The notes under the pieces were generated by a model. The model ran no database searches. It was not told where the DNA came from and worked only from the letters and a program-made list of their open reading frames with translations. Positions 46,323 through 59,000 of a stretch of 64,000 nucleotides of DNA are shown here, one piece after another. The stretch is from Siphonodentalium dalli (Eukaryota; Mollusca; Scaphopoda; Gadilida; Siphonodentaliidae): contig CP136064.1 in NCBI GenBank assembly GCA_032622095.1, forward strand, positions 46,761,573-46,825,572. The letters run 5' to 3'. Every line of letters starts with the position of its first letter. Position 1 is the first letter of the stretch. The position numbers and the translations under genes are program-made.

Positions 46323-47628
46323 TTAGTCACCTGAGATAAGCATCACATATATATTGCATGAAACTCTGGATAAAGTTACCTCTACTTTTAAGTTGATAAT
46401 AAACACTCTTATTGCTAATTACTAGTACTTCTTTAAGTCATCTAATGTCAACGGCACCTATCCCATGACACGCCCAATTTCATATTATCTCTGTGTACCA
46501 ATTTTCCCATATATCTTCTGAGATGATAAATGCTTTTAATTGATAAGCTATGTTAACATATTTTACAAACCCCCCCCCCCTTTATGTCATCTGATGTCCA
46601 TGTGTACCAATTTTACTACATATCGTTTAAAGGTACTCAATCCGTAAAGAGGGTCCCCATCTCAACAGATTCCAACAACAACAATCCGATCAGAGGAACC
46701 TATATTACTATTTCTTTGGCTTTGTGGGTAAAAAATATTTGATTCGAGTCGAGGAGCCCATCAAACAAAGCTCAGAGTTATTAGATATTGATTTTTGAAA
46801 TACGTTATGTTCTCGAGATGAGTACTAATAACTGCCGTAATCTGCTCTGGATGTGTACTCCAAATCTATTCAAACAGACAAGGATGGATAACTCTAAAAT
46901 CAAGTGGTAATTTTAACGCAATTTTGACTGAATTCTGGGCCAGATAGTATTCCCGATAATGAAAAATAATAGATTTCTAAATCGATATCTAACAAATCTG
47001 AGCTTTGATGGGTGACTTCCTCGACTCGAATCAAATATTTTTGACCCCCGAAGCCATTGAAATAGTAATTGAGAGGAGTTTTATCGGACTGAGTACCTTT
47101 AAGCTGATAAGAATTGCTCATCTCTATAATATAATCTATAAGTTCCCCTTTAAGTTTGCACGGGTCAATTTACCCCTGTATACCAATTTCCAGCGACCAG
47201 AGTCTAACCATTTTGTGTATATGATTCATTTTTTAAATTAGAATTGTTTATGCCCCTTTAAGTCGTCTGAATCAGATGTTAACAACACCTATCTCGTGAC
47301 AATATTCGTGTCAATTGACCCATGCGAAGCAATCTTTATTTCAAAATTCCGACCATTTTGGGTGTATAATTAATTATTATTGTCCTTTATAAGGACATCT
47401 GATGTCAATGGCACCAATCCCATGACACTCCACGGTCAATTGACCCATGTGTACATTTGTTTGCACCAATGGTCCAGCCAAAACAGTTTTTATTAATATA
47501 TGTCAGAGTTCTAAATTGAGTTAGATAATTTTACTAAAAGAAAACTGAAACTTTTGTACCCAAAGTAGCAGTCTCCAATTTCAAGGTGCTTATCTCTGAC
47601 ATAGCCTAAACATGCGCTCAGGTGATAA
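46323..47628. mobile_element. Element with internal ~100 bp repeats, split by a TTAA MITE
   Basis: TCACCTGAG at about 46328 and CTCAGGTGA near 47618 form a short inverted pair. Inside, GTCATCTGATGTC, CACCTATCCCATGACAC and GTGTACCAATTTT words recur four times. The MITE at 46631 interrupts it. Borders are approximate. Confidence 0.45.
46631..47098. mobile_element. TTAA-flanked MITE, 468 bp, with ~170 bp inverted repeats
   Basis: AGGTACTCAATCCG at the left and, in inverse, AGGTACTCAGTCCG at the right, with strong inverted match inward (AATATTTGATTCGAGTCGAG, GTTAGATAT). TTAA stands at 46627-46630 and 47099-47102. piggyBac or Kolobok type. A half copy of the left end occurs at about 63409. Two short open frames are arm by-products. 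Confidence 0.85.
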
Positions 47629-50448
47629 TCTTATATCTATATTTGCGAATGTCTGTCTGTCTGTCTGTCTGTCTGTTGTTCTATAGAAATTCACAGGGGA
47701 CCATCTAGATGATGCCAAAGGGGTCTACTAGGAGTAGTTTTTTACGAGAAAGATAATGGTCGTGGTTAGAATTTTCTAAAGTGACGCCGTTGTTGTCAGG
47801 GGCAGAAAGGGGTAGGGGCAGAAAAGGGGTAGGGGCAGAAAAAAAAATTGTCGCCGATTGCCACCAAACTTATATATAATCATCCCCATAATATGAGGAA
47901 TCTAATGGCGTGGTTCAAATATGGCAAAAGTCGCGCCAGGGGTGCCCGGAAGGGGGGGGGTAGATTTTTTTTCTGTCGCCGATTGCCACGAAACTTACAT
48001 ATAATCATCCCCATGATATGAAGAATCCAAAGGTGTGGTTTAAATATGTCAAAAGTGGCGTCGTTTGAGTCAGGGATGAACGGAAGGGGAGAGGGGCACC
48101 AAAATTGATCAAGCTAATTTTAGCGCCGATTTCCACCAAATTGATATATATTCTTCTTCATGATACAAGGAATCTAATTGTGCGATTTAACAACGCCAAA
48201 TTGTTGTTTTTGGATGAGAGATTGGGAGGGGTGGGAACTAAATTTGATAATAAGTCGCCGATTGCCACCACACTTATACAAAATCATCCCCATGGTATGA
48301 GGAGTCTAATGGTGTGGCTTTTTTCTGTCAAATGTGGCCCCATTCGAGTCAGGGTTGCATTGAAAGGGACAGGGGCACCAAAATTGATGCACAATATTTT
48401 AGCGCCAATTTCCACCAAATTGATACACGTTCTTATCCATGATACGAGGAATCTAATCGTGATCTAAAGAGCCATAGTGGTGCTGTTTGGGTGAGAGATG
48501 GAGAGGGGAGGGATTGGCACCAAATTTGATAAAAAAAATTGTTTAGTCGCCGATTATCACCAAACTTATAAACAATCATCTCCATGATATCAGGAGTGTA
48601 ATCGTGTGGTTTAAGGATGTCACAAGTGGGGCCATTCGAGTCAGTGGTATATAGAGATGAGAGGGACACAAAAACTTATATCTATATGTTTAGTGCCGAT
48701 TTCCACCAGATTGATACATATTCTTCTCCGTGATACGAGGAATCTTATCGTGTGGTTTAGATACACCAAATTGGTGCCATATGGGTGAGAGATATGGGGA
48801 CCTTAAATTTGATACGAATTTGTATACTCGCCAATTTTCACCAATTTCTTATATATGCATATCTAATCTCTAATGAGTCTTAGTTTGTGCAGCTTGAGTC
48901 CGAAATAGGAACGGGAGGGTCACCAAAACTGATACAAAATATTTTTAGTACCAATTACCATCAAATTCAGACACGTTCTTCTCAAATTATACAAGAATTA
49001 AAATCGTGCTGTCTGTCTGTCTTTTTTGTCTGTCTGTGTGCGTTCTATATATAACTTCACGCGGTACAATCGAGATGGCACCAAGGCGTTCTAAGAGGGG
49101 TAACTTTTTACAAGGAAGATAATGGTGCGGGTTAAAATTTTCTAAAATGACGCTGTTGGTGGGAGGGGAAATTAAAAAAATATGGTGAAATAGTTTTGTC
49201 GCTGATTTCCACCAAACGAATATATAATCACCTTCGCAATATGGCGTTGTTCGAGTCAGCGTTGCATCAACAATTGATTTAATAAACCAAATTCCACCAA
49301 ATTCATACACGTTTTTCTCTAATGATATACCATGAATTAAACCACATTTGCTGTCGTTTGCGTCACGGATGGCGAGCGGATATGCACTATCATTGATAAG
49401 ATTGCTATTCGCCGATATCCACATATAAGTTATATACAGTCACCAGGCCATCTCCATATCATTTTAAGTAGTTGGGCGTTCACATTTAACAATCCCGACA
49501 TATGGTGACCCACATAAGTCACTTGAACAATTATATCTTCTTAACAGTCATATTTATATGGGAATGGCAATTAAGGCATTCACACAATGAGCTAGCTAGC
49601 AAAAAGAGATAACTAGAAGAAGCATTAAAAGTATATTTATCATTCTATTGAAGAGATACATATATTCGTGCAAACTGAGAGACCTCGAACCGTCAGAGGA
49701 TTGCATATATATAATAACAAAATTTAGTCTGTTCCATTCAATGCAGTTTCCACAAAAAGTTACAATTTGTCAAGAGATATGGAAGGCCTGTTCAAAAATA
49801 GTGGTCACAGTGTGCAGTCAAATATAGTTTCTTCTGATATACAAGAAAATGCAGTTAGTAGCACAAGACTTTTCAGGATCCTACCAATACTGACATCTGA
49901 CAAGGGTTTTAGAACAGACTCATCGACTGACATAAACAACTCAAACTCTCGCTCTGTGCCTGGCACATGTAGCTGATATATGTGCGCAGCAACATTTCGT
50001 TTAAACTAAGAATATTTAGCCAATATATAGCACCATGAACAGAGGAGCACCTGGAAATTTCTTTGAAACATCTGTATCTTCATGGAGATATGATAGCCAG
50101 GTGTCCTTGAGATCATAGTCCAACTCACTAGATTGATTGATACATCTCAATATGTAAAACCCAATTATCATCTTTTATCGAACTAATGTGTTTATGATGT
50201 TCATGTATCATATTATAACGTCTAATGTATACGCAGTTGTAAATAAATAAATACTTCATTATTGGTGGAACGGATTAATCGCGATAAACAGAATGACAAT
50301 TGACAATGTGAGTGAGCCATGTTTTGTGATGCTATTTGAATATACAATTTATGAAAAAACGTATAACACTTTAAGCAAGAGCATTCTCTATTCCCAACAA
50401 ATATCCACAGCATACATTAACCCGGGCAACGCCGGGTAACCCTGCTAG
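47629..50448 (+). mobile_element. Non-autonomous Helitron, 2.8 kb
   Basis: Begins A|TCTTATATCTATATTTGCG followed by a GTCT microsatellite (about 47651-47676). Ends with hairpin ACCCGGGCAACGCCGGGT, then AACCCTG, CTAG|T (50448). These are the Helitron 5' TC, 3' hairpin and CTAG ends, with insertion between A and T. Tandem units of roughly 115 and 230 bp (CGCCGATTGCCACCAAACTT, ATGATACGAGGAATCTAAT, GTGTGGTTTAAA) fill 47830-49400. No Rep or helicase frame is present, so it depended on an autonomous partner. Frames at 48105-48467 and 48987-49424 arise from the repeats. Confidence 0.85.
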
Positions 50449-51718
50449 TATTTTATATTAGCAAAATTCTTTTGTCTGGGATTTTTTTTATCACGCTACC
50501 AGTAATTGCTCACTTATATTAACTTAGTATAGTCAAATGAAATATTTTCCAGTTCATTTCTTTAGGAAGTGACATCTGCAGTAAATAATCTTGTGTCACT
50601 AGTTTCCAAGAGGCATGGTACTACATCCTGCTGTTTAATTTGAGTATATGTTAAGCCATTCGCGCTTGCGTTAGTAATTTATTATCGAGCAATCGATATA
50701 TATAATTCGACAGTGCGTAAACTCGCACTTAATTCTCTTTTATTGAATACTCGATTGTTGGTTCGTTGAGTTCTTGGTAAAACAACAAGAACATAGAACT
50801 GACGAACTTGGGTCGTCCAAACCACTACTCGAAATTGATGCAATGGGCATTCTTCTGTGGAAATGGGGGGGGGGGTAGAAATGCATATAGAACTTACTTT
50901 CGTAAATGGTATTTCGTTTTCCCACGCATAAATTCATACAAACAATATTTTATTTGCAGAATATTCTGCAATTGAGTTGAACATACAGTAATTAATTTAG
51001 CACAGAGCACCCCTCCCCATGTAACTTGTGCTGCATGCGGCGGGGGAGAAAATGCCAGTAACATTGACGATATCAGTTATGTATATGCACGGACGCGTTG
51101 ACACGGGACGGGGTCGTGTTGTCTCCCCTTCCCACTTTGGTAAAAAAAAAATCAACAGTTTGAACTTTGAAGTCCAATACACTATAGGTTTGTGTGCAGT
51201 TAGCGATTATAAATTTCCAATATGTGGCCATAGTATGGTGCAATTATATAGACTTTCTTCAATTTTGAGAATTATTTTGGTTCGATCAAAGGTGGTGCAT
51301 TTAGAAATTCCAAGTTTTGCACCAAAACGGAAACATTCTAGACACGTTCATGTAGGGCCTAAATATGTTTTAAATATAAGTTTGCAAACCGTATAACCTT
51401 TATCGCGATTCTGATATAAATGGTTCATCCCTAGCTCAGACATATACGTATATAGTTTACCCACCCAACGGTGTATATACAACTATCAATTCCTATAATG
51501 AGTCCGTGCCACTATTTCTCCGATACAGTATATATATTTATCACATAATTTGCCATAAAAGCAGTTTCATAATTATCGATAAGAGACACGTTTAATATCA
51601 GCGCGTGCGATGACGTCACATCGTTCTTCAAATGACATGCGATCGCTGCGGTTTTTATCGTTGTTTTCGATGGATATTTCGCATTGCTTCGCGTTTATTT
51701 GATCATGTGATAAAAAGT
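50449..51718. other. No recognisable gene
   Basis: Unassigned DNA. Overlapping open frames on both strands at 50997-51396 have no recognised features. Confidence 0.3.
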
Positions 51719-51858
51719 ATCTCACACTCGTCCTATTTTATACGTAATTTATCAACCTCGTCCACTAAATTCTATTTGAGCCTCGGTAAACCTCGCTCAA
51801 ATCGAATTTAGTGAACTCGGTTGATAAATTCCGTATAAAATAGAAACTCATGTGAGAT
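51719..51858. repeat. 140 bp palindrome
   Basis: ATCTCACACTCGTCCTATTT at the left pairs with the inverse of TAGAAACTCATGTGAGAT at the right. The stem continues through TATACG(T/G)AATTTATCAACC and CACTAAATTC to a loop near CTCGGTAAACCTCG. A foldback repeat; weak relative at 33330-33460. Confidence 0.8.
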
Positions 51859-52946
51859 CCTCTATATACAGCCTATAATATAGACTGGGATTTGTGGATG
51901 CGAAGGCCTATATACAGGCACGCTTAACCACCTGTCACAGCAGACAGTCACACAAACACGGAGTTAACGAAATGTATAGGGGATATTTTGCATGGGATCC
52001 ATACATATATAGGTGTAGGCATGCTACCGAACATGGTTTGAGTGACTTTTTTTTCGCACGATGTCGCCTCGGTTGCTCTTTATTGGAGATTCGATCGATG
52101 GTTTACACTATAGCTGCCAATAATGCAAATATAGTACACTATATATTGATATAATGTGTGCTCTCATCTATAACTACGAGCAGCATCAGTATATAACCAC
52201 CAACTCAAAGTTTGTGATTATGTTGTGGTTGATTTAGTTAAATTCGCATGTTTCCGTGGTCTGACCGTGGATTGTAGTATAATATACTACAGAGCGCGCG
52301 GTATCAAACCCTGGAGGATCTTTAATTCAAGCGTACTTGACCAATCCATTGTTACGAATTTGTTAAATCATTTTAGTAACGTATTCAAAACTTGGTGTGA
52401 TTCTTCCCGTGTATCAATGCACATTCATTGTGATGCATGTATAGCCACCGAAGGGGTTATCGTGATAATATAGCCTATAGCATATACGACCATTCAAAGA
52501 AAGTAATATAGCCAAAAATACAGTAGTTATCAACAATGGTGTGTGTGGGGGGTGGGGGGGGGGGGCGGGGGTAATAACATTTGTTTTTCTCATTCAATGC
52601 TAAATTCTCAGAAGCATTTAATTATTTTGCCATAATTAGCAATCGGTGGGCCATATTTATTAATCGACATCATAAGTTAGGGTAGGTCTAGTCATTGCAT
52701 AAATGTGAATTTATTCTTATCAACAGCGATGCCATATGTATAAACACATTCCCTGTCCCCAATACGAAGAAATTTGCCCGGGGAGTTGATTTTAAACCTT
52801 TATTCGCGTAAAAACGTTTCAAAAATCAGATCACGGAAGCATTTTTTCGATATCGTGTGCGTAATACGTGATACACTACATATTTATTGACTAGGCAACG
52901 CCAAACGACCATGTCGTAATTGCAGCGATATTTCTCCGAGGGCGGG
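51859..52946. other. No recognisable gene; G-rich run at 52539-52572
   Basis: Open frames at 51894-52154 and 52225-52473 lack family motifs. A G-rich low-complexity stretch lies at 52539-52572. Confidence 0.3.
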
Positions 52947-53016
52947 GCTATACATCCACGTTACTATTATTAGAAATATTGACTTATCTGGCAGGACGAA
53001 CTTATTAAGCAGAACA
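52947..53016 (-). repeat. Right terminal inverted repeat of the 32.8 kb block
   Basis: In inverse reads TGTTCTGCTTAATAAGT, TCGTCC, TGCCAGATAAGTCA, then diverges with a residual GTATAGCCCCG match. Partner of 20194-20263. Followed by CCGG and satellite in the same phase as before the block. Confidence 0.8.
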
Positions 53017-56000
53017 CCGGCATTTTGAGGGTTAATAGCGACCCTGAGTGGGTTTCCATGACACCCCTGCACTAATATTGGCCTTAAAATCACTCATATA
53101 GTCCATATGGGGGGTCCGGGCTGGACCGGGATGGTCCGGGCTGGTCCGGGCTGTCAGCGTCGTTATGGGTAAACATAATCGGCGATGGCGGCATTTTGGG
53201 GGTTAATTGCCTGGCATTCGTGGGCGACTCGCCTTGTATCTTCGTGAGTGTAGTCGAGGGTGGTTCCACAACACATATGTAAGGGGTTATTAGAGGTACG
53301 AGGACATTAAGGGGGTCCGGGCTGTGAGTTTGTTTATTGGGGGCGCAATTTTGTAATTCTGGCTGAATCTGGGAGTTTAGGGGTTAATAAGCGGCACTTC
53401 CGTTTGACCTTGACCACTCTCCGTGCATATTTGGGTTTCATTAACACCCTCGCACAGATATGAATACTAAAATCACACCTGGACGCAGCAGGGGCGGTCC
53501 GGGCTGTTAGCTTCATTTCGCGGCGAACATTTTCGCCGATGCCGGCATTTTGAGGGTTAATAGCGACCCTGAGTGGGTTTCCATGACACCCCTGCACTTA
53601 TATTGGCCTTAAAATCACTCATATAGTCCATATGGGGGGTCCGGGCTGGACCGGGATGGTCCGGGATGGTCCGGGCTGTCAGCGTCGTTATGGGTAAACA
53701 TAATCGGCGATGGCGGCATTTTGGGGATTAATTGCCTGGCATTCGTGGGCGACTCGCCCTTGTATCTTCGTGAGTGTAGTTGAGGGTAGTTCCACAACAC
53801 ATATGTAAGGGGTTATTAGAAGTACGAGGACATTAAGGGGGTCCGGGCTGTGAGTTTGTTTATTGGGGGCGCAATTTTGTAATTCTGGCTGAATCTTGGA
53901 ATTTTAGGGGTTAATAAGCGGCACTTCCGTTTGACTTTATTCCACTCTCCGTGCGTATTTGGGTTTCATTAACACCCTCGCACAGATATGAATACTAAAA
54001 ATCACACCTGGACGCAGCAGGGGCGGTCCGGGCTGTTAGCTTCATTTCGCGGCGAACATTTTTCGTCGATGCCGGCATTTTGAGGGTTAATAGCGACGCT
54101 GAGTGGGTTTCCATGACACCCATGCACTTACATTGGCCTTAAAATCACTCATATAGTCCATATGGGGGTCCGAGCTGGACCGGGATGGTCCGGGCTGTCA
54201 GCGTCGTTATGGGTAAACATAATCGGCGATGGCGGCATTTTGGGTGTTAATTGCCAGGCATTCGTGGGCGACTCGCCCTTGTATCTTCGTGAATGTAGTC
54301 GAGGGTAGTTCCACAACACATACATTGTATGTAAGGGGTTATTAGAAGTACGAGGACATTAAAGGGGGTCCGGGCTGTGAGTTTGTTTATGGGGGCGCAA
54401 TTTTTTAATTCTGGCTGAATCTGGGAAGTTTAGGGGTTAATAAGCGGCACTTCCGTTTGACCTTGACCACTCTCCGTGCGTATTTGGGTTTCATTATCAC
54501 CATCGCACAGATATGAATACTAAAATCACACCTGGACGCAGCAGGGGCGGTCCGGGCTGTTATCTTCAATTCGCGGCGAACATTTTCGTCGATGCCGGCC
54601 ATTTGAGGGTTAATAGCGACCCTGAGTGGGTTTCCATGACACCCTGCACTTATATTGGCCTTAAAATCACTCATATAGTCCATATGGGGGGTCCGGGCTG
54701 GACCGGGATGGTCCGGGCTGGTCCGGGCTGTCAGCGTCGTTATGGGTAAACATAATCGGCGATGGCGGCATTTTGGGGGTTAATTGCCAGGCATTCGTGG
54801 GCGACTCGCCCTTGTATCTTCGTGTGTGTAGTCGAGGGTAGTTCCACAACACATATGTAGGGGTTATTAGGAGTACGAGGACATTAAGGGGGTCCGGGGT
54901 GTGAGTTTGTTTATTGGGGGCGCAATTTTGTAATTCTGGCTGAATCTGGGAAGTTTAGGGGTTAATAAGCGGCACTTCCGTTTGACCTTGACCACTCTCC
55001 GTGCGTATTTGGGTTTCATTAACACCCTCGCACAGATATGAATACTAAAATCACACCTGGACGCAGCAGGGGCGGTCCGGGCTGTTAGCTTCATTTCGCG
55101 GCGAATATTTTCGTCGATGCCGGCATTTTGAGGGTTAATAGCGACGCTGAGTGGGTTTCAATGACACCCATGCACTTATATTGGCCGTAAAATCAATCAT
55201 ATAGTCCATATGGGGATCCGGGCTGGACCGGGATGGTCCGGACTGTCAGCGTCGTTATGGGTAAACATAATCGGCGAAGGCGGCATTTTGGGTGTTAATT
55301 GCCAGGCATTCGTGGGCGACTCGCCCTTGTATCTTCGTGAGTGTAGTCGAGGGTAGTTCCACAACACATATGTAAGGGGTTATTAGAAGTACGAGGACAT
55401 TAAGGGGGTCCGGGGTGTGAGTTTGTTTATTGTTTATTGGGGGCGCAATTTTGTAATTCTGGCTGAATCTGGGAAGTTTAGGGGTTAATAAGCGGCACTT
55501 CCGTTTGTCATTGACCACTCTCCGTGCGTATTTGGGTTTCGTTAACACCATCGCACAGATATGAATACTAAAATCACACCTGGACGCAGCAGGGGCGGTC
55601 CGGGCTGTTATCTTCAATTCGCGGCGAACATTTTCGTCGATGCCGGCATTTTGAGGGTTAATAGCGACCCTGATTGGGTTTCCATGACACCCCTGCACTT
55701 ATGTTGGCCTTAAAATCACTCATATAGTTCATATGGGGGGGTCCGGGCTGGACCGGGATGGTCCGGGATGGTCCGGGCTGTTAGCGTCGTTATGGGTAAA
55801 CATAATCGGCGATGGCGGCATTTTGGGGGTTAATTGCCTGGCATTCGTGGACGACTCGCCCTTGTATCTTCGTGAGTGTAGTCGAGGGTAGTTCCACAAC
55901 GCATATGTAAGGGGTTATTAGAAGTACGAGGACATTAAGGGGGTCCGGGCTGTGAGTTTGTTTATTGGGGGCGCAATTTTGTAATTTTGGCTGAATCTGG

Positions 56001-59000
56001 GAAGTTTAGGGGTTAATAAGCGGCACTTCCGTTTGACCTTGACCATTCTCCGTGCGTATTTGGGTTTCATTAACACCCTCGCACATATATGAATACTAAA
56101 ATCACACCTGGACGCAGCAGGGGCGGTCAGGGCTGTTAGCTTCATTTCGCGGCGAACGTTTTCGCCGATGCCGGCATTTTGAGGGTTAATAGCGACCCTG
56201 AGTGGGTTTCCATGACACCCCTGCACTAATATTGGCCTTAAAATCACTCATATAGTCCATATGGGGGGTCCGGGCTGGACCGGGATGGTCCGGGCTGGTC
56301 CGGGCTGTCAGCGTCGTTATGGGTAAACATAATCGGCGATGGCGGCATTTTGGGGGTTAATTGCCTGGCATTCGTGGGCGACTCGCCTTGTATCTTCGTG
56401 AGTGTAGTCGAGGGTGGTTCCACAACACATATGTAAGGGGTTATTAGAGGTACGAGGACATTAAGGGGGTCCGGGCTGTGAGTTTGTTTATTGGGGGCGC
56501 AATTTTGTAATTCAGGCTGAATCTGGGAAGTTTAGGGGTTAATAAGCGGCACTTCCGTTTGACCTTGACCACTCTCCGTGCATATTTGGGTTTCATTAAC
56601 ACCCTCGCACAGATATGAATACTAAAATCACACCTGGACGCAGCAGGGGCGGTCCGGGCTGTTAGCTTCATTTCGCGGCGAACATTTTCGCCGATGCCGG
56701 CATTTTGAGGGTTAATAGCGACCCTGAGTGGGTTTCCATGACACCCCTGCACTTATATTGGCCTTAAAATCACTCATATAGTTCATATGGGGGTCCGGGC
56801 TGGACCGGGATGGTCCGGGCTGTCAGCGTCGTTATGGGTAAACATAAACGGCGATGGCGGCATTTTGGGTGTTAATTGCCAGGCATTCGTGGGCGACTCG
56901 CCCTTGTATCTTCGTGAGTGTAGTCGAGGGTAGTTCCACAACACATATGTAAGGGGTTATTAGAAGTACGAGGACATTAAGGGGGTCCGGGCTGTGAGTT
57001 TGTTTATGGGGGCGCAATTTTGTAATTCTGGCTGAATCTGGGAAGTTTAGGGGTTAATAAGCGGCACTTCCGTTTGACCTTGACCACTCTCCGTGCGTAT
57101 TTGGGTTTCATTAACACCATCGCTCAGATATGAATACTAAAATCACACCTGGACGCAGCAGGGGCGGTCCGGGCTGTTATCTTCAATTCGCGGCGAACAT
57201 TTTCGTCGATGCCGGCAATTTGAGGGTTAATAGCAACCCTGAGTGGGTTTCCATGACACCCTGCACTTATATTGGCCTTAAAATCACTCATATAGTCCAT
57301 ATGGGGGGTCCGGGCTGGACCGGGATGGTCCGGGATGGTCCGGGCTGTCAGCGTCGTTATGGGTAAACATAATCGGCGATGGCGGCATTTTGGGGGTTAA
57401 TTGCCTGGCATTCGTGGGCGACTCGCCCTTGTATCTTCGTGAGTGTAGTTGAGGGTAGTTCCACAACACATATGTAAGGGGTTATTAGAAGTACGAGGAC
57501 ATTAAGGGGGTCCGGGCTGTGAGTTTGTTTATTGGGGGCGCAATTTTGTAATTCTGGCTGAATCTTGGAATTTTAGGGGTTAATAAGCGGCACTTCCGTT
57601 TGACTTTATTCCACTCTCCGTGCGTATTTGGGTTTCATTAACACCCTCGCACAGATATGAATACTAAAATCACACCTGGACGCAGCAGGGGCGGTCCGGG
57701 CTGTTAGCTTCATTTCGCGGCGAACATTTTCGTCGATGCCGGCATTTTGAGGGTTAATAGCGACGCTGAGTGGGTTTCCATGACACCCATGCACTTACAT
57801 TGGCCTTAAAATCACTCATATAGTCCATATGGGGGTCCGAGCTGGACCGGGATGGTCCGGGCTGTCAGCGTCGTTATGGGTAAACATAATCGGCGATGGC
57901 GGCATTTTGGGTGTTAATTGCCAGGCATTCGTGGGCGACTCGCCCTTGTATCTTCGTGAATGTAGTCGAGGGTAGTTCCACAACACATACATTGTATGTA
58001 AGGGGTTATTAGAAGTACGAGGACATTAAGGGGGTCCGGGCTGTGAGTTTGTTTATGGGGGCGCAATTTTTTAATTCTGGCTGAATCTGGGAAGTTTAGG
58101 GGTTAATAAGCGGCACTTCCGTTTGACCTTGACCACTCTCCGTGCGTATTTGGGTTTCATTATCACCATCGCACAGATATGAACACTAAAATCACACCTG
58201 GACGCAGCAGGGGCGGTCCGGGCTGTTATCTTCAATTCGCGGCGAACATTTTCGTCGATGCCGGCCATTTGAGGGTTAATAGCGACCCTGAGTGGGTTTC
58301 CATGACACCCTGCACTTATATTGGCCTTAAAATCACTCATATAGTCCATATGGGGGGTCCGGGCTGGACCGGGATGGTCCGGCTGGTCCGGGCTGTCAGC
58401 GTCGTTATGGGTAAACATAATCGGCGATGGCGGCATTTTGGGTGTTAATTGCCAGGCATTCGTGGGCGACTCGCCCTTGTATCTTCGTCAGTGTAGTCGA
58501 GAGTAGTTCCACAACACATATGTAAGGGGTTATTAGAAGTACGAGGACATTAATGGGGTCCGGGCTGTGAGTTTGTTTATTGGGGGCGCAATTTTGTAAT
58601 TCTGGCTGAATCTGGGATAATTTTAGGGGTTAATAAGCGGCACTTCCGTTTGACCTTGACCAGTCTCCGTGCGTATTTGGGTTTCATTAACACCCTCGCA
58701 CAGATATGAATACTAAAATCACACCTGGACGCAGCAGGGGCGGTCAGGGCTGTTAGCTTCATTTCGCGGCGAACATTTTCGCCGATGCCGGCATTTTGAG
58801 GGTTAATAGCGACCCTGAGTGGGTTTCCATGACACCCCTGCACTTATATTGGCCTTAAAATCACTCATATAGTCCATATGAGGGGTCCGGGCTGGACCAG
58901 GATGGTCCGGGCTGGTCCGGGCTGTCAGCGTCGTTATGGGTAAACATAATCGGCGATGGCGGCATTTTGGGGGTTAATTGCCAGGCATTCGTGGGCGACT

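Larger units (their letters stand above)
20194..53016. mobile_element. 32.8 kb inserted block with terminal inverted repeats (giant composite transposon candidate)
   Basis: The left end TGTTCTGCTTAATAAGT, ACGT, then TGCCAGATAAGTCA is repeated in inverse at the right end with a 2 bp gap and few mismatches. Similarity continues weakly through AATA and GTATAG(G)CCCCG for some 70 bp. CCGG stands at 20190-20193 and again at 53017-53020. In uninterrupted satellite units that position reads GATGCCGGCATTTTG, with one CCGG, so the block has a 4 bp target duplication. The satellite is in the same orientation and phase on both sides. TGT...ACA ends with a 4 bp duplication resemble integrase-type transposons such as Ginger, but no transposase or integrase was recognised inside. 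Contents are older repeats, listed separately. Confidence 0.8.

Noticed and set aside
48105-49424. Open frames of 120 and 145 codons inside the Helitron
   Set aside because: They follow the internal tandem repeats of the element, not a Rep or helicase gene.
20194-53016. Reading the 32.8 kb block as ordinary genomic DNA between two separate satellite arrays
   Set aside because: The two junctions fall at the same base of the satellite unit with CCGG on both sides, carry matching inverted ends, and an unoccupied paralogue exists at 56171.
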